The notes under the pieces are model-generated. The model ran no database searches. It was not told the origin of the DNA and saw only the letters and a program-made list of their open reading frames with translations. A stretch of DNA of 64,000 nt from Breoghania sp. (GTDB taxonomy: Bacteria > Pseudomonadota > Alphaproteobacteria > Rhizobiales > Stappiaceae): contig NZ_OY771475.1 of assembly GCF_963674635.1 (NCBI RefSeq), positions 372,001 through 436,000 of the forward strand, given 5' to 3'. Below are positions 18,475-28,359 of the stretch, piece by piece; positions within the stretch are counted from its first letter, which is position 1, and each line of letters opens with the position of its first letter. Both the position numbers and the translations under genes were made by a program.

Positions 18475-18888
18475 ATGCTGCAGCCAAAGCGAACCAAGTT
18501 CCGCAAGCAGCACAAGGGCCGCATCCACGGCAATGCCAAGGGCGGAACCGATCTGAATTTCGGCGCCTACGGCCTGAAGGCCGTGGAACCGGAGCGCATC
18601 ACAGCGCGCCAGATCGAAGCGGCCCGTCGTGCCATCACCCGTCACATGAAGCGTGCCGGGCGCGTGTGGATCCGCATCTTCCCGGACGTGCCGGTGTCGT
18701 CGAAGCCGACCGAAGTGCGCATGGGTAAGGGTAAGGGTTCCCCGGAATACTGGGCGGCCCGTGTCAAGCCCGGTCGTGTGATGTTCGAGATCGACGGCGT
18801 GGCGGAGCCGATTGCCCGTGAGGCCCTGCGCCTCGGTGCGGCAAAGCTTCCCATCAAGTGCCGTTTCGTCCAGCGCATCGCCGAGTGA
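18475..18888 (+). CDS. rplP: 50S ribosomal protein L16
   Basis: L16 stabilises tRNA in the A and P sites of the large subunit. The 137-residue length and the motifs MLQPKRTKFRKQHKGR and MGKGKGSPEYWAARV are canonical. It follows rpsC by 49 bases, with a GCGAGAGAG ribosome site. Confidence 0.98.
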   Translation: MLQPKRTKFRKQHKGRIHGNAKGGTDLNFGAYGLKAVEPERITARQIEAARRAITRHMKRAGRVWIRIFPDVPVSSKPTEVRMGKGKGSPEYWAARVKPGRVMFEIDGVAEPIAREALRLGAAKLPIKCRFVQRIAE

Positions 18889-18910
18889 GCGGAACACAGG
18901 AGTGAATGCC

Positions 18911-19111
18911 ATGAAGGCGAGTGATGTGCGGGCGATGACCGCCGACCAGCTCCGAGAAGAGCTGGAAAAGCTGAAGAAAGAGCAGTTCAACCTGCGCTTC
19001 CAGAAGGCGACCGGTCAGCTCGAAAACACAGCGCGCGTTCGCGAAATTCGTCGTGATATCGCGCGCATCCAGACCACGGCTCGCGCTCAGCGCGCAGCCG
19101 AGAACAAGTAG
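18911..19111 (+). CDS. rpmC: 50S ribosomal protein L29
   Basis: L29 is a small two-helix protein at the tunnel exit next to L23. The ATG at 18911 gives 66 residues, the usual length; an open frame runs upstream from 18812 but overlaps rplP and lacks family similarity. The signature KEQFNLRFQKATGQLENTAR is complete. The start follows rplP by 22 bases with an ACAGGAGTG ribosome site. Confidence 0.97.
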   Translation: MKASDVRAMTADQLREELEKLKKEQFNLRFQKATGQLENTARVREIRRDIARIQTTARAQRAAENK

Positions 19112-19120
19112 GAGGCGAAG

Positions 19121-19372
19121 ATGCCGAAGCGAGTCCTCCAGGGCATCGTCGTCAGCGACAAGAACGACAAGACGGTCGTGGTGAAAGTGGAGCGTCGCTT
19201 CACCCATCCGTTGCTGAAGAAGACCGTGCGCCGGTCCAAGAAGTACCAGGCGCACGACGAAGCGAATAGCTGCAAGATCGGCGACACCATCCTGATCCAG
19301 GAATGCGCTCCGATCTCGAAGAACAAGCGGTGGGAAGTCGTCCAGGGGACGACAGATGCTTCCGCGAACTGA
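19121..19372 (+). CDS. rpsQ: 30S ribosomal protein S17
   Basis: S17 is a primary 16S-binding protein with an OB fold. The 83 residues contain GIVVSDKNDKTVVVKVERR and the VQECAPISKNKRW-like C-terminal motif. It follows rpmC by nine bases with a TAGGAGG ribosome site and ends the proximal S10 block; the 66-base gap to rplN contains a hairpin. Confidence 0.98.
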   Translation: MPKRVLQGIVVSDKNDKTVVVKVERRFTHPLLKKTVRRSKKYQAHDEANSCKIGDTILIQECAPISKNKRWEVVQGTTDASAN

Positions 19373-19390
19373 TACGACCAATCATGCATC

Positions 19391-19415
19391 CGGACCCCTT
19401 TTGGTTGAGGGGCCG
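19391..19415 (+). promoter_or_regulatory. Hairpin between rpsQ and rplN
   Basis: A bulged stem (CGG-A-CCCC / GGGG-CCG) encloses about ten bases at the boundary between the S10 and spc operons. No T run follows, so it is more likely an RNA processing or regulatory element than a terminator. Confidence 0.3.
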
Positions 19416-19438
19416 ATAGAAGAACAAGGCGGCCAGTC

Positions 19439-19807
19439 ATGATTCAGATGCAAACAAACCTGGACGTGGCGGATAATTCCGGCGCGCGTCGCGTTATGTG
19501 CATCAAGGTGCTTGGCGGCTCGAAGCGCAAATATGCCGGCGTCGGCGACATTATCGTCGTATCCGTCAAGGAAGCCATCCCCCGGGGGAAGGTGAAAAAA
19601 GGCGACGTCATGAAGGCGGTTGTCGTGCGCACGGCGAAGGACATTCGCCGCGCCGACGGGTCCGTCATTCGCTTCGACCGTAATGCAGCTGTGTTGATCA
19701 ACAACAACAAGGAGCCGGTCGGGACACGTATCTTCGGCCCGGTCCCGCGCGAGCTGCGTGGCAAGAACCATATGAAGATCATTTCGCTTGCACCGGAGGT
19801 GCTCTAA
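19439..19807 (+). CDS. rplN: 50S ribosomal protein L14
   Basis: L14 sits at the subunit interface and binds the silencing factor RsfS. It has the standard 122 residues, beginning MIQMQTNLDVADNSGARRVMC in the family pattern. It is the first gene of the spc block. Its TAA stop shares a base with the rplX ATG. Confidence 0.98.
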   Translation: MIQMQTNLDVADNSGARRVMCIKVLGGSKRKYAGVGDIIVVSVKEAIPRGKVKKGDVMKAVVVRTAKDIRRADGSVIRFDRNAAVLINNNKEPVGTRIFGPVPRELRGKNHMKIISLAPEVL

Positions 19808-20124
19808 TGGCCGCGAAGATCAAGAAGGGCGATAAGGTCATCGTTCTCACCGGCCGCGACAAGGGCAAGACCGGTGAAGTGATCTCCGTCCTGCCGACCG
19901 ACAATCGCGTCGTTGTGCGCGGTGTGAACGTCGTGCGTCGCCACACGCGCCAGACGGCGCAGTCCGAGGGCGGCATCCTTTCGAAGGAACTGCCGATTCA
20001 CGTTTCGAACGTGGCGATCGCCGATCCGAAGGACGGCAAGGCGACGCGGGTCGGGTTCAAGACCACGGATGACGGCCGCAAGGTCCGGATTGCCAAGCGT
20101 TCGGGAGACCTGATCGATGGCTGA
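19807..20124 (+). CDS. rplX: 50S ribosomal protein L24
   Basis: L24 is an assembly-initiator protein of the 50S subunit. The 105 residues hold the KOW motif near the N-terminus (KGDKVIVLTGRDKGKTG). It is coupled to rplN by a TAATG overlap and its 3' end overlaps rplE by eight bases. Confidence 0.98.
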   Translation: MAAKIKKGDKVIVLTGRDKGKTGEVISVLPTDNRVVVRGVNVVRRHTRQTAQSEGGILSKELPIHVSNVAIADPKDGKATRVGFKTTDDGRKVRIAKRSGDLIDG

Positions 20125-20674
20125 CACCAAGTACGAGCCCCGGCTCAAAAAGCACTATCTGGAAGTCGTTCGGCCGAAGCTGCAGGAGCAGTTCAGCTAC
20201 ACGAACCCGATGATGATCCCGTCGATCGAAAAGATCGTGATCAACATGGGTGTTGGTGAAGCGGTCGCCGACAGCAAGAAGGCGCAGATCGCTGCTAACG
20301 ACCTGGCGAAGATCGCCGGTCAGAAGCCCGTGGTCACCCATGCGCGCAAGTCCATCGCGACCTTCAAGGTTCGTGAGGGCATGCCGCTCGGTGCGAAGGT
20401 CACCCTTCGTCGCGCCCAGATGTACGAATTCCTGGATCGCCTGGTCACCGTCGCGCTTCCGCGCGTTCGTGACTTCCGCGGCCTCAGCCCGAAGAGCTTC
20501 GACGGGCGCGGCAACTACGCGATGGGCATCAAGGAGCACATCGTTTTCCCGGAAATCAACTACGATGAAGTTGATCAGATCTGGGGCATGGATGTGGTCG
20601 TGTGCACCACGGCGAAGACGGATGATGAAGCGCGCGAACTGCTGCGTGCCTTCAACTTCCCGTTCCGCCAGTAG
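20117..20674 (+). CDS. rplE: 50S ribosomal protein L5
   Basis: L5 binds 5S rRNA and contacts the P-site tRNA. The 185 residues include the signature IEKIVINMGVGEA and the conserved RGNYAMGIKEHIVFPEI segment. The start lies inside the rplX 3' end (eight-base overlap), with GGGAG upstream as ribosome site. Confidence 0.98.
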   Translation: MADTKYEPRLKKHYLEVVRPKLQEQFSYTNPMMIPSIEKIVINMGVGEAVADSKKAQIAANDLAKIAGQKPVVTHARKSIATFKVREGMPLGAKVTLRRAQMYEFLDRLVTVALPRVRDFRGLSPKSFDGRGNYAMGIKEHIVFPEINYDEVDQIWGMDVVVCTTAKTDDEARELLRAFNFPFRQ

Positions 20675-20704
20675 TTGACCGATCGGACGAGGACATAAGA
20701 GACG

Positions 20705-21010
20705 ATGGCCAAAAAGAGCGCGATCGAGAAGAACAATCGGCGGGCGAAGCTGGTGAAGAAATTCGCCGGCAAGCGTGCACGGCTCAAGGCAATTGCCAAG
20801 GACGAGTCGCTGCCGCTGGAAGAGCGGTTCGCCGCTCGACTGAAGCTGGCTGAGCTGCCCCGCAACTCCGCCAAGGTGCGGCTTCGCAACCGTTGCGAAG
20901 TTACCGGGCGTCCGCGCGGTGTGTACCGGAAACTGAAGATGTCGCGTATCGCACTGCGCGAACTGGGCTCCCAGGGACGTATCCCGGGCCTGGTCAAGTC
21001 GAGCTGGTAA
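20705..21010 (+). CDS. rpsN: 30S ribosomal protein S14, zinc-independent long form
   Basis: S14 is a late 30S head protein. The 101-residue form has a single Cys (RNRCEVTGRPRG) and no CXXC pairs, so it is the zinc-independent type. The C-terminal RELGSQGRIPGLVKSSW is canonical. It follows rplE by 30 bases. Confidence 0.98.
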   Translation: MAKKSAIEKNNRRAKLVKKFAGKRARLKAIAKDESLPLEERFAARLKLAELPRNSAKVRLRNRCEVTGRPRGVYRKLKMSRIALRELGSQGRIPGLVKSSW

Positions 21011-21020
21011 GGAGAGCCCA

Positions 21021-21419
21021 ATGGCGATCACCGATCCCTTGGGGGATATGCTGACCCGCATCCGTAATGCGCAGATGCGGCGCAAGACCAAAGTCAGCAC
21101 CCCGGCCTCGCGTTTGCGTGCCGGCGTGCTTGATGTGCTGGAAGCGGAAGGGTATATCCGCGGCTACAGCAAGGTGGAATTCGACGGCGGAAAGTCGGAG
21201 TTCGAGATCGAACTCAAGTACTACGACGGCGAACCCGTGATCCGCGAGATTTCGCGTATCTCCAAGCCGGGCCGTCGGGTGTACTCGTCGGTCAGAAATA
21301 TCCCGCGCGTCAACAACGGCCTTGGCGTTTCGATCCTCTCCACGCCGAAGGGCGTGATGAGCGATCATCAGGCACGGGACGAGAACGTTGGCGGTGAGGT
21401 GCTCTGCCGCGTCTTCTAA
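21021..21419 (+). CDS. rpsH: 30S ribosomal protein S8
   Basis: S8 organises the central domain of 16S rRNA and is the spc-operon repressor in E. coli. The protein has 132 residues, with the DPLGDMLTRIRNA N-terminus and STPKGVMSDHQAR in the C-terminal domain. It follows rpsN by ten bases with the ribosome site AAGGAGAG. Confidence 0.98.
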   Translation: MAITDPLGDMLTRIRNAQMRRKTKVSTPASRLRAGVLDVLEAEGYIRGYSKVEFDGGKSEFEIELKYYDGEPVIREISRISKPGRRVYSSVRNIPRVNNGLGVSILSTPKGVMSDHQARDENVGGEVLCRVF

Positions 21420-21441
21420 GGCGCGCAGGGTTTCCCACAGT

Positions 21442-21460
21442 GCTTCCCCTCGTGGGGAGC
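21442..21460 (+). promoter_or_regulatory. Hairpin between rpsH and rplF
   Basis: GC-T-TCCCC pairs with GGGGAGC around a TCGT loop, in the 67-base gap before rplF. No T tract follows. It may be a processing or attenuation element inside the spc operon. Confidence 0.28.
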
Positions 21461-21486
21461 GAATTAAAACCGGACAGGTAAGTTAC

Positions 21487-22020
21487 ATGTCTCGTATTGG
21501 CAAAAAGGCTGTCCCCGTGCCGAACGGTGTGACCGCAACGATTGACGGACAACGGGTCGAAGTGAAAGGCCCGAAGGGTCAACTCGATTTTGTCCTCAAT
21601 GAGTTCGTCGTCGCTGAGATGACGGACGACGGCATCAAGGTTGATCCGCGCGAAGACAGCAAGCAGGCGCGCGCGATGTGGGGCATGTCCCGCACGATGG
21701 TTCAGAACATCGTCAAGGGTGTCTCCGAGGGCTTTGAGAAGAAGCTGGAAATCACCGGCGTCGGTTACCGCGCTCAGATGCAGGGCAAGAACCTGCAGCT
21801 CGCGCTTGGTTTCTCGCACGACGTGGTCTACGAGATCCCCGAGGGGATCACGGTGGCCTGTCCGAAGCCGACTGAAATCGTGATTTCGGGCATCGAGAAG
21901 CAGAAGGTCGGCCAGGTCGCGGCCGAGATTCGCGAATATCGGCCGCCGGAGCCCTATAAGGGCAAGGGTGTGCGCTATGCGGACGAATTCATCGTTCGCA
22001 AAGAAGGCAAGAAGAAGTAA
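21487..22020 (+). CDS. rplF: 50S ribosomal protein L6
   Basis: L6 lies near the GTPase-associated centre. The start at 21487 (MSRIGKKAVPVPNGV) gives 177 residues, the normal length; the frame is open upstream to 21388 but those residues overlap rpsH. The C-terminal signature (EPYKGKGVRYADEFI) is complete. Confidence 0.98.
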   Translation: MSRIGKKAVPVPNGVTATIDGQRVEVKGPKGQLDFVLNEFVVAEMTDDGIKVDPREDSKQARAMWGMSRTMVQNIVKGVSEGFEKKLEITGVGYRAQMQGKNLQLALGFSHDVVYEIPEGITVACPKPTEIVISGIEKQKVGQVAAEIREYRPPEPYKGKGVRYADEFIVRKEGKKK

Positions 22021-22032
22021 CGGGGCGCTGCC

Positions 22033-22395
22033 ATGGCGAAGACCAAGAATACTTTCGACCGTCGCCGCGATCGCGTGCGCCGTTCGATCAAGGCGGTGGC
22101 GAACGGACGTCCGCGTCTGTCCGTCTTCCGTTCTTCGAAGAACATCTATGCCCAGATCATCGACGACGCGAACGGTCACACCGTGGCCGCCGCTTCGACG
22201 CTGGACAAGGATCTGCGCGAAGGTCTGAAGACCGGTGCGGATACTTCTGCCGCCAGCGCCGTCGGCAAGCTGATTGCCGAGCGCGCCGTGAAGGCCGGCA
22301 TCAAGCAGGTCGTTTTTGACCGCGGTGGCTACATTTATCACGGGCGCGTCAAGGCGCTCGCCGACGCCGCTCGCGAAGGCGGTCTTGAATTCTGA
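22033..22395 (+). CDS. rplR: 50S ribosomal protein L18
   Basis: L18 carries 5S rRNA into the central protuberance with L5. It has 120 residues, with RLSVFRSSKNIYAQIIDD and the C-terminal FDRGGYIYHGRVKALADAAREGG cut to the standard end EF. It begins 12 bases after rplF. Confidence 0.98.
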   Translation: MAKTKNTFDRRRDRVRRSIKAVANGRPRLSVFRSSKNIYAQIIDDANGHTVAAASTLDKDLREGLKTGADTSAASAVGKLIAERAVKAGIKQVVFDRGGYIYHGRVKALADAAREGGLEF

Positions 22396-22432
22396 GCGGC
22401 GCTTTTCAGGCGCGCAGACACGGAACTGAATT

Positions 22433-23005
22433 ATGGCTAGACAGGACAACCGGGATCGGGACCGCGGCGAAGAGCGCGACAGCGAATTCGTTGATAAGCT
22501 GGTCCACATCAACCGCGTCGCAAAGGTGGTGAAGGGCGGCCGTCGTTTCGGCTTTGCCGCTCTCGTCGTCGTCGGCGACCAGAAGGGCCGGGTGGGCTTC
22601 GGTCACGGCAAGGCACGTGAAGTGCCGGAAGCAATTCGCAAGGCAACCGAAGCTGCAAAGCGTGGCCTCGTCCGGGTGCCGCTTCGCGAAGGCCGCACGC
22701 TGCATCACGATGTGGCTGGCCGTCACGGCGCGGGCAAGGTTCTGCTTCGTGCAGCACCTCCGGGCACCGGTATCATCGCGGGCGGCCCGATGCGCGCCGT
22801 CTTCGAGACGCTCGGTGTGCAGGACGTCGTTGCGAAGTCGCTTGGCTCGTCCAACCCGTACAACATGGTTCGTGCGACGTTCGATGCACTGAAGCAGGAA
22901 GACAGCCCCCGTTCCGTGGCAGCACGCCGCGGCATGAAGGTGTCGACCCTTCAGGCTCGCCGTCGTGATCTCGATGATGCCGGCGCAGCCGGCGCCGAGG
23001 GTTGA
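22433..23005 (+). CDS. rpsE: 30S ribosomal protein S5
   Basis: S5 takes part in decoding fidelity and the mRNA entry helicase activity, and is a spectinomycin target. The 190 residues show the double-stranded-RNA-binding N-terminal domain (VVKGGRRFGFAALVVVGD, then GRVGFGHGKAREVPEAI). The loop around VKGGRRF is wild type. The C-terminal tail is somewhat extended, as in relatives. Confidence 0.98.
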   Translation: MARQDNRDRDRGEERDSEFVDKLVHINRVAKVVKGGRRFGFAALVVVGDQKGRVGFGHGKAREVPEAIRKATEAAKRGLVRVPLREGRTLHHDVAGRHGAGKVLLRAAPPGTGIIAGGPMRAVFETLGVQDVVAKSLGSSNPYNMVRATFDALKQEDSPRSVAARRGMKVSTLQARRRDLDDAGAAGAEG

Positions 23006-23046
23006 TGCCGTCTAACGGCGCCCCCAGTTGAACAAGGGTTTTTCCC

Positions 23047-23241
23047 ATGGCGAAAAGCGAAAAGACCATTACGGTCGAGCAGATCGGCAGCCCCATCCGG
23101 CGTCCGGTTGATCAGCGTGCGACGCTGGTCGGTCTCGGCCTCAACAAGATGCACCGTCGGAGCACCCTTGAGGATACGCCCGCAGTGCGCGGCATGATCC
23201 GGAAGGTCCAGCACCTTGTGCGCGTCGTTGAAGACGCGTAA
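23047..23241 (+). CDS. rpmD: 50S ribosomal protein L30
   Basis: L30 is a small 50S protein (64 residues) with the motif QIGSPIRRPVDQRATLVGLG followed by the L30 core LNKMHRRSTLEDTPAVRGMI. It starts 41 bases after rpsE. Confidence 0.97.
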   Translation: MAKSEKTITVEQIGSPIRRPVDQRATLVGLGLNKMHRRSTLEDTPAVRGMIRKVQHLVRVVEDA

Positions 23242-23263
23242 ACGGGCGCAGGGAGATTAGAAA

Positions 23264-23746
23264 ATGAAACTCAACGATCTGCGCGACAATCCGGGTGCAA
23301 ACCCGTCTCGCACCCGCGTCGGCCGTGGTATCGGCTCGGGCAAGGGCAAGACGGGCGGACGCGGCGTCAAGGGCCAGAAGTCTCGCTCCGGCGTGGCTAT
23401 CAAGGGCTTCGAGGGCGGTCAGATGCCGCTGCATCGTCGCCTGCCGAAGCGCGGCTTCACGAACATCTTCGCCAAGGACTTCAACATCGTCAGCCTGGGC
23501 CGGGTGCAGACCGCGATCGACGCGGGCAAGCTCGACGCCAAGGCAACAGTGACGGCTGAAGCCCTGAAGGCTGCCGGTGTGCTGCGCCGCGTCAAGGACG
23601 GTGTCCGTCTTCTGGCCGACGGCGAGCTGAAGGCCGGCGTGACCTTCGAGGTTGCGGGCGCTTCGCGTTCCGCGATCGAGGCGGTCGAGAAGGCCGGCGG
23701 CAAGGTCAACGTCATCGTCAAGAAGACGGCGGCCGAAGAGGCCTGA
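23264..23746 (+). CDS. rplO: 50S ribosomal protein L15
   Basis: L15 is a late 50S assembly protein. The 160 residues begin with the canonical MKLNDLRDNPGANPSRTRVG and the Gly/Arg-rich loop GSGKGKTGGRGVKGQKSRSG, and end in the globular domain. It follows rpmD by 22 bases with a CAGGGAGAT ribosome site. The next gene, secY, is 363 bases away. Confidence 0.98.
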   Translation: MKLNDLRDNPGANPSRTRVGRGIGSGKGKTGGRGVKGQKSRSGVAIKGFEGGQMPLHRRLPKRGFTNIFAKDFNIVSLGRVQTAIDAGKLDAKATVTAEALKAAGVLRRVKDGVRLLADGELKAGVTFEVAGASRSAIEAVEKAGGKVNVIVKKTAAEEA

Positions 23747-24109
23747 GGCCTTGAACGGTTTGTCCGTCCTTTGACGGCCTGACGGCAAGAAACATGGTCC
23801 GGCCCGGTGGGCCGGACTTGCCTTTTGTGGCGAAATGGTTCCATTTTGCCGCTTCGAGGTCGCAAAAACCGGCAAGCTGTCGAGCGCCGGGGATGCGCCT
23901 AACGGGTGAAAACGGCGCGTTTGCCGAAGGTATCGGTAGCGCCAGGCGTTCGCCTGAGACATTTTGCTGAGCCATCCGCGTGGCTGTCGGGCCGATTCGG
24001 CCGGGACGCGAGGATGGTTTCGGATAACGATCGGATGGTTCGCCGCGCCGCGTTACGCGGCCCGAAGGCGGTGGCCGGTCCGGCATCAAGGGCTCGACCG
24101 GAGTGCGGC
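23747..24109 (+). promoter_or_regulatory. rplO-secY spacer with a strong hairpin
   Basis: The 363-base spacer holds a perfect nine-pair hairpin (GTCCGGCCC / GGGCCGGAC, 23797-23817) followed by TTGCCTTTTG, which could attenuate transcription between the ribosomal genes and secY. The secY frame is open upstream to 23906, but the extra 68 residues are Arg/Pro-rich and unlike any SecY N-terminus. No confident promoter is visible. Confidence 0.4.
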
Positions 24110-25437
<1,328 letters not shown>

Positions 25438-25441
<4 letters not shown>

Positions 25442-26019
25442 AACTCATCCTCTTAGGTCCGCCGGGTGCCGGAAAAGGCACCCAGGCCGAACGGCTGGTC
25501 AAGAAGCACGGCATTGTGCAGCTTTCCACCGGCGACATGCTGCGCGCGGCGGTGGCCGCGGGTACGCCGATCGGATTGCAGGCCAAGGAAGTGATGGATC
25601 GCGGCGATCTCGTCTCCGACGACATCATCGTGAAGATCATCGAGGATCGTACGGCGGAACCCGATTGCGCCAACGGCTACATCCTCGACGGCTTCCCGCG
25701 CACGATCGCGCAGGCGGAGGCTCTCGAAGACATGCTGGCGAAGCAGGGCACAGCCCTGACGGCGGTGATCGAGCTTCGGGTCGATGACGAGATTCTCGTC
25801 AGCCGAATCGAGACCCGGGCTCGCGAGACGGGCGGGGCTCGTGCCGACGACAATGTGGAGACCCTGCGCAAGCGCATGGAAGTCTACCACGCGCAGACGG
25901 CGCCGCTTGTGAGCTTCTACGAAAAGCGCGGCATGCTGCGTTCTGTCGATGGCATGAAGTCCATCGATGACGTTGCTGGTCAGATCGATGCGCTTCTCGG
26001 TGAAGCCGCGACAGCCTGA
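25438..26019 (+). CDS. adk: Adenylate kinase, short form
   Basis: The enzyme interconverts ATP plus AMP with two ADP in the cytoplasm. The 193 residues include the P loop GPPGAGKGT (7-15), the AMP-binding TGDMLRAAV segment and DGFPRT. It lacks the long LID insertion and the zinc cysteines, so it is the short type usual in rhizobia. ATGA overlap with secY indicates cotranslation. Confidence 0.98.
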
Positions 26020-26107
26020 AGTTTAATATAACGGTCACGTGACGGTTGCGTCGCGCGTCCAAATCCAGTAATACCCGGCGCAAATCGCGACAATCATGCG
26101 GTCGGCG

Positions 26108-26126
26108 CCGGTTTGAAGAAAACCGG
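26108..26126 (+). promoter_or_regulatory. Inverted repeat in the adk-rpsM spacer
   Basis: CCGGTTT and AAACCGG flank a five-base loop in the 208-base leader of the alpha operon. The direct repeat GATCGAC (around 26153-26167) follows. The alpha operon may have its own promoter or a translational control element here; no S4-type pseudoknot could be recognised by eye. Confidence 0.3.
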
Positions 26127-26227
26127 TTCGATCTGTCGTGTCCGCGACGCGCGATCGACCGATCGACACAGACCGACTGACGATAGGCCCCGCACAAAGA
26201 GGCGTTGGCCAAAAAGGAGAAACGAGC

Positions 26228-26596
26228 GTGGCCCGTATTGCTGGCGTCAACATCCCGACGAACAAGCGCGTTGTCATCGCGCTGCAGTACATTCACGGCA
26301 TCGGCGCTGCCAAGGCGAAGGATATCATCGAAAAGGTGAATATCGCGCCCGAACGCCGCGTCAACGAGCTGTCTGATGCCGAAGTGATCCAGATCCGTGA
26401 AACCATCGACCGCGATTTCCTGGTCGAAGGCGATCTGCGTCGCGAGACTGCGATGAACATCAAGCGGCTGATGGACCTGGGTTGCTACCGCGGCCTGCGT
26501 CATCGCCGTGGCCTGCCGGTGCGCGGTCAGCGCACCCACACGAATGCCCGTACCCGCAAGGGTCCGGCAAAGCCGATTGCCGGCAAGAAGAAGTAA
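26228..26596 (+). CDS. rpsM: 30S ribosomal protein S13
   Basis: S13 joins the 30S head to the P-site tRNA and the 50S bridge. The GTG at 26228 has an AAGGAGA ribosome site seven bases upstream and gives 122 residues with the canonical ARIAGVNIPTNKRV N-terminus. The C-terminal signature RHRRGLPVRGQRTHTNARTR is complete. An open frame reaches 26138 but is not S13-like. rpmJ, often found before rpsM elsewhere, is absent. Confidence 0.98.
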   Translation: MARIAGVNIPTNKRVVIALQYIHGIGAAKAKDIIEKVNIAPERRVNELSDAEVIQIRETIDRDFLVEGDLRRETAMNIKRLMDLGCYRGLRHRRGLPVRGQRTHTNARTRKGPAKPIAGKKK

Positions 26597-26661
26597 GCCG
26601 GTTTGATCGGTTCCTTCATCCCTCTGGGATGAGGACAAGATCTGCAAACTGCGCCGTAAAG

Positions 26662-26688
26662 GCCGTGTTCCGATGGGGCACGGCTTTT
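26662..26688 (+). terminator. Terminator-like hairpin between rpsM and rpsK
   Basis: GCCGTG and CACGGC pair around an 11-base loop and run into TTTT. It lies within an operon normally transcribed as one unit, so it may act as a partial attenuator that lowers, rather than stops, downstream transcription. Confidence 0.35.
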
Positions 26689-26749
26689 CCGGCATCCGGT
26701 GTAGCCGCTGGGAAAACGGCGGCGACGAGATCGTTTGAAAGGTAACTAA

Positions 26750-27139
26750 ATGGCGAAAGAACCCGGCCGCGTACGCCGCCGTGAGCGCAAGAACATCACT
26801 TCTGGTGTTGCGCATGTGAATTCCACGTTCAACAACACGCTCATCACGATCACCGATGCGCAGGGAAATGCGATTTCCTGGTCGTCGGCCGGCATGATGG
26901 GTTTCAAGGGCTCGCGTAAGTCCACTCCCTACGCCGCACAGATGGCTGCCGAAGATGCCGCCAAGAAGGCGCAGGAACACGGCATGCGCACCCTTGAGGT
27001 CGAGGTTCGCGGTCCCGGTTCGGGGCGTGAGTCCGCTCTGCGCGCGCTGCAGGCCGCCGGGTTCACCATCACGTCCATCCGCGACGTGACTCCGATCCCG
27101 CACAATGGCTGCCGTCCGCCGAAGCGTCGCCGCGTCTAG
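26750..27139 (+). CDS. rpsK: 30S ribosomal protein S11
   Basis: S11 forms the 30S platform by the E site and Shine-Dalgarno helix. The 129 residues include HVNSTFNNTLITITD and the C-terminal VTPIPHNGCRPPKRRRV. It begins 153 bases after rpsM with a GAAAGG ribosome site. Confidence 0.98.
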   Translation: MAKEPGRVRRRERKNITSGVAHVNSTFNNTLITITDAQGNAISWSSAGMMGFKGSRKSTPYAAQMAAEDAAKKAQEHGMRTLEVEVRGPGSGRESALRALQAAGFTITSIRDVTPIPHNGCRPPKRRRV

Positions 27140-27261
27140 CAGCGGATCGCTACCATTCGCCAGGTGAGGGGGTCGATGTTCCCTTGCCGTCCGATTCCTC
27201 TCTTTCAGGCCAGGTATAGCCGGACCTCGTGAGCCGGCGGGAAAGCCGAAGGGATATAAAC

Positions 27262-28284
27262 GTGACTATTCAGAAGAACTGGCAAGAGCTGATCAAGCCG
27301 ACGAAGCTCGACATCAAGCCGGGTAACGATCCGCGCCGCGTGGCAACGGTCGTTGCGGAGCCGCTGGAACGCGGTTTCGGCCTGACGCTGGGCAATGCCC
27401 TGCGCCGCGTGCTGCTGTCCTCTCTGCAGGGCGCCGCCGTGACCGCAGTGCAGATCGACGGTGTGCTGCACGAGTTCTCGTCCATCCCGGGCGTGCGTGA
27501 GGACGTGACTGATATCGTCCTCAACATCAAGGAAATCGCCCTGAAGATGCAGGGCGAGGGACCGAAGCGCATGGTCCTGCGCAAGCAGGGGCCGGGCACC
27601 GTTACCGCCGGTGACATCCAGACCGTGGGTGATATCGAGATCCTCAACCCCGAGCATCCGCTTTGCACGCTCGACGAGGGGACCGAAATCCGCATGGAGT
27701 TCACCGTCGATACGGGCAAGGGCTATGTCGCAGCCGACCGCAACCGTCCGGAAGATGCTCCGATCGGCCTCATCGCCGTCGACAGCCTCTATTCTCCGGT
27801 GCGCAAGGTTTCCTACAAGGTCGAGAACACCCGTGAGGGCCAGGTTCTGGACTATGACAAGGTGACCCTGACGGTCGAGACAGACGGTTCGATCAAGCCG
27901 GAAGATGCGGTGGCTTTCGCGGCGCGCATCCTTCAAGACCAGCTCTCCATCTTCGTGACATTCGAAGAGCCGGAGAAGGTGGTGACCGAAGAGGCCGTGC
28001 CGGAGCTGGCGTTCAACCCGGCGCTGCTCAAGAAGGTCGACGAGCTCGAACTTTCGGTGCGTTCTGCCAACTGCCTGAAGAACGACAACATCGTTTATAT
28101 CGGTGACCTCATTCAGAAGACCGAAGCGGAAATGCTCCGCACGCCGAACTTCGGCCGCAAGTCGCTGAACGAGATCAAGGAAGTGCTGGCTCAGATGGGC
28201 CTCCATCTCGGTATGGAAGTTCCCAATTGGCCGCCGGAGAACATCGAAGAACTCGCCAAGCGCTACGAAGAGCATCACTATTGA
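27262..28284 (+). CDS. rpoA: RNA polymerase alpha subunit
   Basis: The alpha dimer nucleates RNA polymerase assembly, and its C-terminal domain binds UP elements and activators. The GTG at 27262 gives VTIQKNWQELIKP, matching the family N-terminus, and 340 residues; a GTG 11 codons earlier is less likely. The N-terminal domain (about 1-235) has NALRRVLLSSLQGAAV. The C-terminal domain contains LELSVRSANCLKNDNI and TPNFGRKSLNEIKEVL. rpsD, which precedes rpoA in enterobacteria, is absent, as in other alphaproteobacteria. Confidence 0.98.
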   Translation: MTIQKNWQELIKPTKLDIKPGNDPRRVATVVAEPLERGFGLTLGNALRRVLLSSLQGAAVTAVQIDGVLHEFSSIPGVREDVTDIVLNIKEIALKMQGEGPKRMVLRKQGPGTVTAGDIQTVGDIEILNPEHPLCTLDEGTEIRMEFTVDTGKGYVAADRNRPEDAPIGLIAVDSLYSPVRKVSYKVENTREGQVLDYDKVTLTVETDGSIKPEDAVAFAARILQDQLSIFVTFEEPEKVVTEEAVPELAFNPALLKKVDELELSVRSANCLKNDNIVYIGDLIQKTEAEMLRTPNFGRKSLNEIKEVLAQMGLHLGMEVPNWPPENIEELAKRYEEHHY

Positions 28285-28359
28285 TGCGCGCGTAGCGCTT
28301 CCAGAACCTTTATCGCGCGGCGGTTTCAGGCCGCCAAGGAAGTTAAGAAGGAGAGGGCC

